DNA from: Meloidogyne chitwoodi
Taxonomy: Eukaryota > Nematoda > Chromadorea > Rhabditida > Meloidogynidae
DNA: 64,000 nucleotides
Reading direction: 5' to 3'
Assembly (NCBI GenBank): GCA_015183035.1
Contig: JACZZP010000004.1
Location: forward strand, 806,001 to 870,000
Below the pieces are notes generated by a model that was not told the DNA's origin, did no database searches, and saw only the letters and a list, made by a program, of their open reading frames with translations. A program made the translations under genes and the position numbers. Within the stretch, counting starts at the first letter, position 1. Each line of letters starts with the position of its first letter. Below are positions 1-12,415 of the stretch, in pieces.

Positions 1-191
1 ATAAATTAAAAAGCTTTAAATATTTATTTATTATGTTCTTTAAAGAGGGAATATTAATTTTTAATAAAAACTAAAAATTAATTTAAAAGTGTAAAAGCTG
101 AATTAATAAATATATCTAAAAGAACAATTATTAAAAACCAAAGATTCTACTAAAATTAAATTTAAAAGAAGATTCTAAGAGTCTTTAAAAA

Positions 192-964
192 TTAAAAAAT
201 ATATATATTTTTTTTACTTGGTGTTATTGTTCGAAAATTTGTAGAATTAATTATTTGATTATTATTATTATTATTATTATTATTTTGTTGTTGTAATAAA
301 ATTAATGTCTGAGCTAAATTAGATGGTAAAACAGAAGAATTAATATTATTATTTAAAAAATAATTAGAAGGAAAAGATTGTTGTTGTTTTAAATTATTAT
401 TTAATAAAAATGATGATGTTGAATTTTCATTAATAGAACAATTAATATTTTCAAAAGATATTTGTTGTGTTTGTGTTGAATTAATTTCTGTCGTTGTTGG
501 ACTTGGACTTCCCATAGGTGGAAGAAAAATATTCTAAAAAATAAATAAATAAATTAATTAATTAATATTTATTTTGAAATTAAACAAAAATATTTATATT
601 TAAAATGAGTTGAAAAAAATTACGAAAATAAATAAATTTAATTTTATAAATTAAAGCCAAAATAAAAAAATAGGTAAATGGGTAAAACATAATTTAAAAT
701 ATTAATTTAAATTTAATAAATATTTTTACTCTTTTCTTATAATTTAATAAAAAAACATAAAAATTAATTAATTTAAAAAAAACTTAATTTATGAAATTGT
801 GTAGGTAAATCATCCATATCAACATCTTCATTATTAGTATCTTCTTTAATTAATTCTTCATTTTTTAAAATATTTTTTGAAGTTTGATTTGCTGTCTCAT
901 TATTTAATTTATTTTGAAGAAAAAGAATATTTTCTTGACAATTAATTAATTGTTGAATTTTCAT
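192..964 (-). CDS. Hypothetical Asn/Gln-rich protein, partial model
   Basis: Two open stretches on the minus strand probably belong to one gene. The first runs from ATG at 964 to about 785 (MKIQQLINCQENILF..., ending in an acidic patch with EDVDMDD). The second runs from about 536 to 214 and carries Gln runs, a run of nine Asn and many Ser. A good acceptor (TTTTTTAG) lies just before 536, and a GTAAAA donor at about 213 suggests the gene continues past the left edge. The simplest donor after 785 does not keep frame with the second stretch, so either a small exon is missed or the two are separate. No domain is recognised. The Asn/Gln tract is low complexity and partly reflects AAT/CAA richness of this genome. 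Confidence 0.35.
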
Positions 965-3421
965 TGTTTTAAATTAAAAATAATACTTAAAAAAAATTGT
1001 TAAATTATTTTAAAATCTCCTTATAAATTGGCATAAAAATTTAATAATTATAATAAAATTAAATTTCGTTTCCTTCTATCCCGACTGGCTTTTTCTTCAA
1101 AAATCACAAAAGGGTAACCACTTTGAGTGTCCCCGTCCTCTGATAACTTCCCCCGTCACGTCCCCGGAAATATTTCTGGCCACGTTCCTCGTTAAATCAC
1201 TCCCAGCCATAAATGGATTAGCTTTAGTTAAATTAAATAATACCTAACTTTAAAAAAATAATCTAAGAATATATCCTTAAGTTTCTTTTTGGAGTAAAAT
1301 GGAAACTAAAAATTAAAAAAAATTAAAAAAATATAACTTTATATATAAATATATTGAAAGTGCACAAAAATATAAAATAAATATTTTGTTGTTTAATTTA
1401 TTTTCCCAAACTTTTAAAAAATTTCCCGCGCCAGGTATATTTATTTATAAAACTCTGTCCACAATTTTCTTTTTTTCCCAGACTTTGTAAAAATTAAAAA
1501 TGCCCGCGAATATTTGGCTGAGTTTGTTAGAATGAGAGAACGGACAATTGAGCATGTGTGAGAGGAAATGGATAAAAAAAGGCCTTGGGAGCGGTAGAAG
1601 AAATAATAAATGAAAAAAGGACTGATCACTCTCTTCTTCTACGCCCCTTCTCTTCCCTTTTCTTTTATTTTTTTTATTTTTTCCCAGAGTGAAAACTCTC
1701 TGCCCCCATCAGAATTGCCCAACATTTCTCCCTTCAAAATACTTTATTTCTCAAAGTCATTTCCCATTCCACTTTTTTAAGCAGTTTTTCTTCTAAGCGC
1801 CCAAATAAAAGTGTTTGGAGGTGTTTGTGTTGTGCAAAATGTAATGGACAAAGTGTGGGAAAATAAATATAAATAAATAAATAAAGTTGGATTTAGTATT
1901 TTATAAGTTTTATTATTTTTAATAAATTATTTATATTATAGCGAGTATATTATATTTTAAAATAATTAATGTTAAAAACAAGAAACAAGTTAAGGGCCTT
2001 TTCCTTTACTTTTTTGGAAACAGTGAAATCGTGAATTAATTGTTTTGGGTTTCGTTGAATAATTTAACATTTTAAATTAACTATCCCAGTTTTTCTAAAG
2101 TTTAAAAAAACAAATATTTAAATATTGGAAAATATATATATTAAAAAAAAACTAAAAATAATTTACTTATTAATTAATTAAAAAATAAATTAAATAGTAG
2201 ATTAAATAAAAATTTAAAAAAAAAAATAAATAAAATAAATAAAAATAAATATATTAAAAGTTGAATATATTCCTGTCTAATTAAATCACAACAAAATTAA
2301 TATAACCAGAATTATTATTATTTAATGGTCAAATCACACTCTAACCTTATTGTTAGTGGAGAAATTTTATTAATTTTACACTAAAAATTTGTTAAATTAA
2401 AATTTTTATAAAATAAAAATTTAAATTTTATCAATTTCTACATTTAATATTAAAGTTGCTAATTTAATTAAAATTAATTTGTACTTTTTTAATTAATTTT
2501 AAAATATAAATTTTATTAAAAAAATATATTTAAAATGGCCATTATATTTTAAAATATTATTATATTTTAATTTTGTTGTGCCAATGACTTTTGTCAGTTT
2601 TACTGTCCTTCCCACACTTCATTAATTTATTTTTTCTTTTAAATTACTTTTCTTTTTTTTTCTATATATAAATATTTTTTTTTATCTTTTAAATATCGTC
2701 CCTGAGAATTTTCTCAGCATTAAAAAAACAAGAAAAAATAATGCGGCCATGGGAATTCCCGCGATGCTATCAAGTAATTTTAGCTTATAAAGGAAAACTT
2801 TTTTCTCTTCATTTGCTTAGGAAATAAATTTTGCTTTGATTATATAGCAGTATATGCTTTTAGATAAAAAAATATAAAATAAATTTTTTATTAAGAATTT
2901 GATTTTAATAAATTGGAAAAGTGAAAATTTACTAATTTATTGACTTTTTATTAATAAAATTTATTTTTTTGACAATTTTTTTAAATTACGTATTAAGATA
3001 GTTAAATAAATGTTTTATTATTTTATTTAACTAATTTATTGTATCGACAGAAGTTGGAATTTAATTAAAATAAATAAATAGTTAATTTTTAAATTTTACT
3101 TATAATTAAACAAATAAAGTACTCAAAATTTAAATTTTATTTAAAAAATTAAAAATTAACCAATTGATAAATTTATATCAAATTTAGAAAAAGTTGAACA
3201 AATAAAATTTATTAATTCTTAATAATTTTTTCTTTCGTTCAATTAAATAAATTAATTTTTTTTATAATCTATTCCTCTTTAAATAAAATTTTAAATATTT
3301 TAATTAAAGTTGTATAAATATAAAATGAAACGTTAGATAATTTTTAAATAAATTTAAGGACTATTTAAATTACTCAAAAATTAGCTAATTAATTCAATTT
3401 AAAAATATATTTTAATCAAAA
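965..3421. other. Intergenic, AT-rich, no gene seen
   Basis: No supportable coding exon. Two stretches are richer in C and G than the surroundings: about 1075-1205 (CCCCGTC-type blocks) and about 1625-1850 (C/T-rich). They look like remnants of inserted repeats. The right end grades into the conserved promoter of the first SCR gene. Confidence 0.5.
3295..3421 (+). promoter_or_regulatory. Conserved SCR-family core promoter and 5' UTR
   Basis: About 125 bases before the ATG are nearly the same in all six SCR genes (also ending at 19968, 27137, 29473, 31551 and 33963). Shared parts in order: TTAAAGTTGTATAAA (a TATA-like element about 105-110 bases before the ATG), an AAGGACTATTTAAATTACTC-type block, AAAAATTAG, and AAAAATATATTTTAAATAAA touching the ATG. 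Such strong conservation in AT-rich DNA points to recent duplication, shared regulation, or both. Confidence 0.55.
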
Positions 3422-4395
3422 ATGTCAAAAACATTTATTTTAACTTCATCATTATTTATATTAATTATTATGCTTAATGAAATAAATTCTTTAAATTTAA
3501 TAAAAATATGCGGAAAAGAGTAATTTTTAAATTAAAATTAAGACTTCCTTTTTACATATATGAGTCCAAAACTTTTTATCGATAAGTCAAATAATATTTT
3601 TAACAAAAAATTCATCTCAGAGTTCTTCAAATTATAAATAATAGAATGGATCGGATGATTTTTTTAATTAAAAAATAAATAAAAAATTCACGTTTTGTTT
3701 TTTTTCGACAAAGCCGAACTTAATTAAAAATTTACATTCGAAGGGCTTTACATTCTCTTTCTTTTTAGAAAAAATAAATTAATTTCTGATAAAAAGTTGC
3801 AGACTCGTAACAAAAAAAAAATAAAAGTAAATTTGATTTTTTATAAAAAAATCAAATTGAAGAGATTTTAATAAATTATTTTATAATGCTAAAACCCTCT
3901 TTTATTATTTTGACAAAAATTTTTAAATTTTTTCTTTTTAAATATTTATATAGGTAAATATCTTTTAATAATTATGAATTTAATTAAGTTTGTGTTACAA
4001 AGATCATTGCTGTGAGGGTAAAATGTTAGTATTATTTTAAATAATAATTAAAAATTATATAATTTAAAATTAATTAGAATAAATATTTGAAATTTTCTGT
4101 TCTTTTGAAAAATTAATAATAAAAAATAAAAATTTTGTTCGTTTTTTAAATAAAAAAATTTTAAATTAAGATGTCGTGAAAACGATTCACATTGCTGTAA
4201 TGATGGAAAAGGAGGGTAAATTTATTATAATATTTTTAATTTAAATAATTTATTTATTCAATAATTAAATTAATTTAGTTATTGCAAAAACGGAGAAAGT
4301 TGTGTTCACGGACCAATAGTAAATTTATTAAAATATTAAATTACATGTCTATTTAAAATTTAAAAATTTAGTTGGCGTGTGTAACCAGTGGATAG
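3422..4395 (+). CDS. Small secreted cysteine-rich peptide, SCR family member 1
   Basis: Five exons are read: 3422-3519, 3989-4024, 4171-4215, 4279-4318 and 4372-4395, giving about 80 residues. Exon 1 encodes a hydrophobic signal peptide (MSKTFILTSSLFILIIMLNE) and ends in phase 2 at GA|GTAATT. The in-frame TAA just after is part of the donor. Exon 2 adds CYKDHCC and exon 3 CRENDSHCC; exon 4 has two single cysteines (YCKNGESC). Introns 1-3 are phase 2. The last exon is short and less like its paralogs, so the C-terminus is less sure. Expected to be exported as a disulfide-rich peptide; function unknown. The CC spacing recalls granulin-like or knottin folds, but no family is assigned. Five paralogs lie at 20.0, 27.1, 29.5, 31.6 and 34.0 kb. 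Confidence 0.65.
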
Positions 4396-5049
4396 TCAAA
4401 GATAAACAAAAGAATATTTTAAAGATTTTCTAAAAATTGATAAAATTAAATTTAAAAAATAATTCCTTTTATTAACTTCTTTTTTCTGTTAAATTACTAT
4501 GTAGTCTTTAATTTTCTTTAAACTATTTTTAATTATTTTGAAATAATTAATAAATTTTATTTTCTTAAATCGGATGTTAAAAATTCAGAAAATATTTTTT
4601 ACAAAAAAATCAAAAATAATTAATTAATTAATTCTAATTTACACTTTAAAAATTAAATTAATATATTTAAATTTATTTTGCAATTTAATTAAAAATTGTC
4701 TATTTAAAAATTAGTACTAATTATTTCAAAGAAATATTAAATAAATAATTTTGTTTAGCTAAAAAAATAAAATATAAAAAATATTATTTTAAAAAATATA
4801 AATGTCTATACAGTCTACGTCGGATGTTCTTTTAATTCTTTTTTCTTTTAATTTCTTTTAATTTTTTGTCTATTAAGCTTGTACTGCCTTTCTCAATTAT
4901 TATAAGTATTAGACTTTAAATTTGTTGCTAAATATTTTTAATATTACGAAATTATTAAATCTCTCTCTCTCTTTATTAAAGTGTATTTAATTTTGTTTTT
5001 TTTCTCTAAAATTTTATTTTTAAATTTAATTTTTATTTTTTAATTAAAA

Positions 5050-8000
5050 ATGTTAATAATAAATATAACAATTATTTTTTCTTTATTTTTTAATTTTTAT
5101 CAAATACCTTTGAGTCAATCTACTGGAAATAATTCTCCAAATAAATCTTCTCCTTCAGGTTCTGGTCCTAGTACACCCTTAGCTAGAGGTTTATTTTATT
5201 TTAATTTAATTTAAAAAAATAAACTTAGATATCTAGAATAAGCCCTTAATAAATGCTAATAAAAATTAAAAAGTTATTTTTATTAAAATTATTTTTAATT
5301 TTTATAGAAACAGAAAGACAAGGATTTCAATTGTTGCTTGATCTCTTAGAAAAAGACGATAAACAAATATTATTTAATCTTTTAGCATTGGAAGTATGGA
5401 AAAAAGGAATAAGAATTGTTTTTGGATTATATGAAGGAAAAGGTAAATAATTATTTTATAAATTGAAACACTCCATTTATTAGCAAAAAAAATATTTTTT
5501 GATTTTTTCCTAATTTTTTATAATTTTTTTATATTTTAATGGAATATTTAGATAAATTCCAATATTTTTTTTAATTAATTTAAATTTAATTTTAAGCATT
5601 TATGAATTTAAAATTATTAAAAAAATTGACAAAATATGAAAAAATAGAAATTTGTGATAATTTTGGTGAAATTGAAGAAAAATTAAATAAATTAAATATT
5701 TTTGAAGAAAATGAAGAAGAAAATAAAACAACTAATTGTTTTGATTTTAAATTAATTGTTGAAAAGTGTATAAATAAATTTAATAAAAAGAAGGTTCATT
5801 TAAGTGGAAATATTGCTACAAAAGTTGAATTATTTTTTAGAGAAGAAAGTTTGTTTTTTCAAAAATAATTAATTAATTTTTTAAAATTCCCTAAATCCAA
5901 TCCTCGAGTTCCTCCCCGAGAGTCAGGGATACAACCTAAATGAAGGTTTCAGCGTTTTAGTTAATTCTAGCTTAATTTTATTGAAAAAAATATTAATTAA
6001 ATTAAATAAAAATTATTAAAAATTAAGAATGTAAATGTCATAGAAATCAACCATTACATAAAGCTAAAGCTAAAATTGTTGATGGAATGCCTCTTTTTGT
6101 TTTTAGAGGAGAAAAGACAAAAGGTAAAAATAAGGATGATGATTCAATTTCACATGGAGGAACATCTAAAGTAAAATAATTTTTTACAATATTTTTTTTT
6201 CTCTTCTAAGCACCGGTACTTCAATTTGTAACATTTGGCGAGTCTAATAGATTAATCTCTCATATTTTAATATTACTTTTAACTTCCCCCAGAGCTGCAC
6301 TTTTATTAGAGAGGGTTCTTCTAATAGAGAGGGTTCTCAATTAAATATTTTAAAAATTCTTTCAGTCTTTTCAAAGAATTAAATATATTTTAGATTTATC
6401 ATGCTTATTATTACAAAGAACCCAGAATTACTCAAATAGTAGGAGGAGAAGGATCATCGAGTAAAGGAGAAGGAAATAAAGGAAAAGAAATAATGATGAC
6501 AGAAGAAATATTATTAGAAAATAAAAAAATAAATAATAATTATTATTTTCCATTAAATTCAAAATGTGTTGTTTTAAAAAAAGCAGAAATGGATTTAATA
6601 GATGATATTGAAGTTGATACTTATAAAAAACTTTTTGAAAATGAAGCTACTGTGTTAAAACATTTTGCAACAAAATATGAAGAAAATGCACAATGTCATA
6701 TTATTCGAATTTTTGCAAGGTAAATAAATAGATAAAGTCAAGTAACAGACAAAATCCTCAATTAAATTCATTCAAGTGCTCTCGAAAACAAGGATTAGTT
6801 GTTTCGGTGCGGGCACCAAAATGGCGTACCAAAATAGGCTTTACTCACCCTTATCTGATTGGCAATAAATATATGCATATTTATGAAAATATTATAAAGT
6901 TATATTTTTAATATGCAAATAAATACTGTCAAAAAATCCAAATGCAGGTTATAATTTAGTCAAGGGCAGAGAGTATAGATAAATTATCCTTCTCTGCAGT
7001 ACACAGGCTTCCTTTATAAAATATATCTTCGTTATTATTTTTTAACATTTATTTACATCTATTTTAGATTTTTTTTAAATATTTTTAAATTATTTAGTGA
7101 AACAGAAAATACAAATCGACCAAAATTGGTTTTAGAAATTGCTGAAAGAAGTCTTGCAGATGATTGGAATGAACAAAAAAATAAGTTTAAAAATAGTTAT
7201 AATTTTAAATTTTTAAATTTAAATTAATTAAGACCTCACATTGCACAAATTATTAAAAAAATATTAAAAGAAATGTTGGTTGTTTTGGAACAATTTCATT
7301 TTGGTAAATTTTAATATTTTTAACATTTATTTTCCTTATTTTATCTTTTATTTATTTTCCTTCGCCTTAATCTAGATTGGGGCATTTTTTAAAAATTCTG
7401 AGTTTTCCCTGACTATGGTTTTGCTGGAGAACAAGTAAATAAAATATATCCAACTTCTAGACGCATAGCAGGATTAAAAAAAATTTAATCTTTATTATTT
7501 ATTATTTCTTAAAATATTATATATTATTAACAAAAAATTAAAAAAAAAATAAATAATAGTTAAAAATATTTTTTTAGATGCAATTCATCTAGACTTAAAA
7601 CTTGATAATTTTATGTATATAAAACAACAAAATGAAAATAAAAATGAAAATTTACAATTAAAATTAATAGATTTAGGCAGTTCATTATTGTTACGTGAAG
7701 GACAAAATTATCGTTATAAACTTTTAAATTTTGATAGTGATATTGGTTATAGAAGTCCAGAACATTATATTGACACGGGAAGTAGAGGATTTATGGTAAT
7801 ATTATTTTACGGATAAATAAGGTATCATTCGATAGCTCTAGAAAAACTGAGTCGAATAGAATTAGAAGAAAATTATTAAAAGATCTGTGAGTCAGGATAC
7901 AGATGTCAGAAAATTAAAAAACCAAAGGGGGGACCAAGCTCTTTTTAGGTGATTACCGCGGCTGCTCCACCTTTCAAAGATAAATAATTATAGAAAAAAT

Positions 8001-9013
8001 AAATAAAAATAAATTTTATGTCAAAATAGATATAAATCTAAGGAAAATAATCTTTTCTAAAAATAAAAAATAAATAATTTATTTTTTTAGTTTACTACAC
8101 GTACCGATATTTGGGCATTGGGAGTAATTCTTTTTAAAATGCTTTTAAATGATGAAGATGCTCAATTATTTGATAAAGAATTTCAATATGCTATAGGTAA
8201 AGCATCAGAAGAGGATAAAAAATTATTACAAAATAATATTATAAAAAAAGTTGATGAAGGAAAAAATAAAATTGAAAATAAAGAAATATTGGAACCTTTT
8301 TTCAATGTTGTTAGAGTTAGTTTTTTTTAATTTTTTAAATTAATATATTAGTGCCAGTAATTAATTCATTATTTTTTAAAATTAAAAAATATAATTTAAT
8401 TTCTAAGGTAAATATGTCCGCATAATTTATCCGCAAAAATATTAGATAATTAAAAAATAAATTTTATTATTTTTTTGAATATTTTTTAATTTAAAATTTT
8501 TTAAATTTAATTATTAAATAAAAAAAATGGATTTATGATTTCTAAAATTATTTTGGTATAAATTTATTAAAGATGCGGATAAATTTTTCGGACATTTGAA
8601 TTATTTTTTTTTCTTAATACATAAATTTTGTTTCAAAAGTCTGATTCACGTTTTAAAATTTTTATTTTTTTTCAATATTTGACATTTTTTGAAATTTTTT
8701 AAGTCAATAATAAATATTTTATTTTTTAATTTTCTAGCTTTGCCTTCATTTGGACCCAAATATGCGTCCAAGTGCTTCAAATCTTCTTTCCTTTATTGAA
8801 AATAAATGTATTATGGAATTACCTAATGGCCAAAAAACTGCTTTTATTAATTCAGAATTAATTTCTGATGATTTAATTGAAGAATGTAAACCAACTAGAG
8901 TAACTCGTCAACCCCAACCTTTGATGGGTACTAGACGTTTTTTTATTCCTCGACCTTCACCATTATCTCCAAAATCATCTGGACGTCCATTGTCTCCTAG
9001 ATCAACTATTTAA
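5050..9013 (+). CDS. Secreted protein kinase-like protein
   Basis: Ten exons keep frame throughout: 5050-5188, 5308-5442, 5597-5848, 6028-6170, 6394-6719, 7098-7184, 7233-7303, 7578-7795, 8091-8315 and 8738-9013 (about 623 residues; exon 4 could instead stop at 6122). The N-terminus is a hydrophobic signal peptide followed by a Ser/Pro/Gly linker. The kinase core follows: VVLKK (beta-3 Lys), NEATVLKHF (helix C Glu), HLDLKLDN (catalytic loop with Asp, Lys and Asn), LIDLGSS in place of DFG, RSPEHY (APE-like), TDIWALGVILF (helix F) and LDPNMRP (helix I Arg). A classic glycine loop is not evident; a Gly/Lys-rich segment lies there. HRD is HLD, so activation-loop phosphorylation may not be needed. 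The tail is Pro/Ser/Arg-rich. Not assigned to a subfamily. Signal peptide plus retained catalytic Asp/Lys/Asn suggests an exported kinase, perhaps an effector (inference). Confidence 0.78.
7821..7985. repeat. Remnant of long-TIR element in kinase intron 8
   Basis: Shares words such as ATTCGATAGCTCT, AGTCGAATAGA, AAACCA..GGGGGGA and AAGCTC..TTTAGGTGA with the long terminal inverted repeat of the element at 17980-18628. Only one degraded arm is seen. Confidence 0.4.
8415..8594. mobile_element. Short inverted-repeat element in kinase intron 9
   Basis: Left arm TGTCCGCATAATTTATCCGC (8415-8434) and right arm 8575-8594 are inverted copies matching at about 18 of 20 positions. The same TCCGC-type ends occur in the elements at 56515-56853 and 63468-63875, so this is probably an old or internally shortened relative. 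No target duplication was identified. Confidence 0.45.
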
Positions 9014-9995
9014 AAAATCAAATTTTTTGATAATTATTTAAAAATAAAAATTAATTAGTCAAATTTAGGATTCAGCGGATTAATATCTTTTTAATTTAAT
9101 CGGTCACAGTTTCTTTCATAAAATTGATTCCGATTTTTGTTTATCCCGATATTTTGAGATATAATTCTGTTGTTGAAATATGGATATTATAGTTTCCAAT
9201 TTGACTCCAATTTTTAATTGAGATTTTAATTCTGCTGAATCTTAGTTAAATATTTAATACATTTTTAATAATATTTAATTAGATAAAATTTTTTTTTGTA
9301 TTTTTATTAAATTATTTTATAAATATTATCTGCAGTAATATTTAATTTAAATATTAAAAAATATTTTTTAATTATTTTTAATTAAATTATTTAATTAAAT
9401 ATTCTACAAATAAAACAAATTTTAAATTTAAATAATTATAAAGGTTTCCATGGAGAGAATTTTTAAATAATAATTTTCAGCTGTTATGTTTTAAATAATT
9501 ATTATTTAAAAATAAAAAATGTTTTTTTACTTTTTAGCCATATAGCAGGCATAAAATAATTATTTTTATTAAAAAAAGTACAAACATTTGTTACAACTTT
9601 AATAATTAATTTAATTTAAAGGAAAATTGTGTTTATTTTTTTATATTGGCAAATCTTAAAATTTTAATAATATAATATTTAGTTTATTTTTAATTTATTA
9701 ATTAATTTAATACAAATATTTTTGTAAAAAATATTCTCTTCATTTTCAACGTTTTTTTTTCATTTTTAAACAATAAAAAAAATTTAAGTTTTTTAGTAAT
9801 TAATTTAAAAATAAATAAATAATTTAAAGAAAAAAGTTTAAATAAAACAAGATCTATTTAACTAAAAAATGCCATACAGAGACCAATAAAAATGAATAAA
9901 TTCCAATACTTGGGTTATCTATTTTATTTTTTCTTTTTTTAGAAGTAATAATAATAAATATTTATTAATTTTATTTAAATTAATTAAATTAATAA
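9014..9995. other. Intergenic, very AT-rich
   Basis: Only AT-rich low-complexity sequence after the kinase stop codon. No exon, RNA or clear repeat could be supported. Confidence 0.5.
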
Positions 9996-10266
9996 ATGAA
10001 CAACATAAAAAATAAAAAATCTAAAAATGATCAATTACTACAAAAAAGGATTAAAAAAACTTCTCGATTTAAAATTGCTATTTCTAGGTGAGAAATAATT
10101 CAAAAAATAATTAATTAAATTAATTATTAAATTTATAAAATTTAAATTATTTTTTAGAGTAATGGAAAAGAATATTTCAACAAAAATAAAGAAAGAATGT
10201 AAAAATATAAATTGTCGATGTCGTGAAAGGAAAAAAATGAGAAAAATTGAACAAAAAAATAAATGA
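9996..10266 (+). CDS. Possible small lysine-rich protein
   Basis: Two exons (9996-10087 and 10158-10266) joined by a 70-base GTGAGA..TTTTTTAG intron give an uninterrupted 66-residue basic protein with a CKNINCRCRERKK segment near the end. There is no signal peptide or known domain. Lys/Asn-rich short frames arise easily in such AT-rich DNA, so the model rests only on the well-formed splice sites and continuous frame. Confidence 0.3.
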
Positions 10267-10803
10267 AATAAAGAAAGAAATTAAAAAAGAAAATATTTAA
10301 TTTAAAAATTTAAATATTTTTAATTAAATATTTAATTGTTAAAGAGCTCTTAATTGGGTTTATTTTTTAATTTCTTGTAAAATTAATTAATTAAATTTAA
10401 TTAAATTTTTAAAATTAAATATTTAATGATTACTCAATATTTTGGACATTTTTTTAAACTTTTTTTAATAAATACATAATAAATTTAAAAAAAAAGAAAA
10501 GTCATTTATTACATTTTAACGACAATTTGGCTTATATAAAAATTAAATTTTTAAAATTTAATTTATTTTTCTGGCCATTTTTATTGTCTCGAATTAATTG
10601 TTTTAAATAAATTATAAATAATTTTCTTTGTTAGAAAGCATCGCCGAAATTTCTTTTTTAATAAAAAACCTGTGACCGGTTTTTAACAATTACTTTTTCT
10701 TTTATTAAATATTTTATTTGAAAAATAACAGCATTTCTCCATTATAAAAATGCTTTGTAATTAACTCACAAAATTAAATAAAACTTTTTTCATTTTCAAA
10801 ATA
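10267..10803 (+). promoter_or_regulatory. Upstream region of collagen 1
   Basis: AT-rich spacer without exons. A TATAAAAA element at about 10743-10750, roughly 55 bases before the collagen ATG, is the likely core promoter. Confidence 0.4.
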
Positions 10804-12415
10804 ATGGAAGTCAAGAATATTTTTATTAGATCTATTTCTATTTTTTCAGCAATATTTGTTATTATTGCCCTAGCATTTATTGGATTAATTCTTAAGGTAA
10901 AATTAATTAATAAAAATAAAAAAAAATAAATATTTTTATTAGGATATTAGTTCTCTTTATGATGAAGTTATAGCTGAAATGGATGATTTCAAAATTTTGG
11001 CTAATGATGCATGGAGTCAAATGCAAATTGTACAAATACAATTAGCTGGTGGAAAAGCAGAAACGGCAGCAGCTATAGGTCGAGATTTTCTTGAAATGAT
11101 ACGTGAACGTAGAGGAACATCTCATGGAGGAGGTTATTCAGGAGGAAGTGGTGGAGGTGCCGGAGGATATTCTAAAGGCGGAGGGAGTTATTCTTCTGGA
11201 GGAGGTAGTAGAGGAGGAGGAGGTGGTGGTGGTTACTCAAAAGGTGGTGGAGGATCTTCAGGAGTTGGAAGAGGTGGTGGAGGAGGTGGTGGTGGTGGTG
11301 GAGGAGGTTATGCTAAGAGTGGCGGTTATTCTAAATCTTCACAAAACGTTCAAAATAATCGTGCACAACAATGCGTTCCTCGTCCAGGCCCTCCTGGTCC
11401 TCCAGGACCGCCTGGACCTCCCGGAGGAAATGGACAGCCTGGAAATGATGGAGCTCCTGGATCAAGTGGCGCAGCTGGTGGCGGAGGTGGTGGTGAAGGT
11501 AAAATTTAAAAATGTGATGAACTGGGAATCTTCAATAAAATTATAGGAGGATATAATTCTGGTGGCGGCGGGGGAGGCTCTTCTTGTGGAGGAGGAGGAG
11601 GAGGAGGAGGTGGTAGTGGTGGTGGTGGTTATGGAGGCGGAGGAGCAGGAGGAGGAGGAGGTGGATGTACTACATGTCCAGCTGGTCCGCCAGGACCACC
11701 TGGAAGTGGAGGACCTCCAGGACCGCCCGGACCTGATGGAAATCCAGGAGAATCTTCTAAAGGCAGTGGTGGTCCAAAGCCAGGACCACCTGGTCCACCA
11801 GGGGATGGAGGACCACCCGGTCCTCCTGGTGGTAATGGACCACCCGGACCGCCTGGAAATCCTGGAACTGGAGGAAATGGATTGGTATGTATTTTGAAGT
11901 TTATATAAAATTCATAATTTATAATTTACAGCCTGGACCTAAAGGCCCGCCAGGATCAAGCGGACCACCAGGACCTCCTGGTGGTCCAGCACCTCCATCT
12001 GGCCCAGCACCGGAAGGACCACCAGGTCCAGCAGGCCCTCCTGGACCGCCTGGACCATCAGGAAATCCTGGTCAAGCTGGAGGTGATGGTCAACAAGGAT
12101 CATCTGGCGGCGATGGGGAATAGTAATAATTCTTTTTCAATTATAAATAACTTCAATTTTAGTTGTCCATGCCCACCTCGTGCTTCTGGTGGAGGAGCTG
12201 CTGCTGGAGTTAATAGTGCTAATACTGGTGGAGGTATTGAAGTTAGTAGTAGCAGTACAGGGGATAATGGTGGTTCTTACAAACTTAAAACATCAGCAAT
12301 GAAAAAAGCTCGTGCGGCATCCACACATTCCAAAGGTGTTAATCACATGAAAATGATGACACACGCAGAACCAATGAAAATTAAACGAAATCGTAAAGCA
12401 GTCAAAAAAATATAA
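10804..12415 (+). CDS. Nematode cuticle collagen with glycine-rich N-terminal region
   Basis: Five exons: 10804-10896, 10943-11498, 11547-11884, 11932-12122 and 12163-12415, with matching phases (about 476 residues). Exon 1 encodes the membrane-spanning Col_cuticle_N signal anchor ([19 protein letters not shown]). Next come a short helical part, a long Gly/Ser/Tyr-rich stretch ([13 protein letters not shown] repeats), then Gly-X-Y blocks ([11 protein letters not shown]) interrupted by another poly-Gly region with Cys residues ([12 protein letters not shown]). [12 protein letters not shown] motif follows the last Gly-X-Y block, and the tail is Lys/Arg-rich. Cuticle collagens are secreted, trimerise and are crosslinked into the exoskeleton. 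At 476 residues it is longer than many members (about 300), because of the glycine-rich inserts. The stop codon after GDGE (12121) is inside a GTAATA donor, not the end of the gene. Confidence 0.88.

Noticed and set aside
1357..1363. TGCACTT-type words as possible gland-effector promoter motif
   Set aside because: The few occurrences seen (here on the minus strand, 6296, 15845, 39478) are not upstream of the secreted genes in this window.
11103..12415. Long alternative frames in collagen 1 rich in Val-Glu or Gln-His-Leu
   Set aside because: Shadow frames of Gly-X-Y coding sequence; the real frame follows the collagen repeat and matching splice phases.
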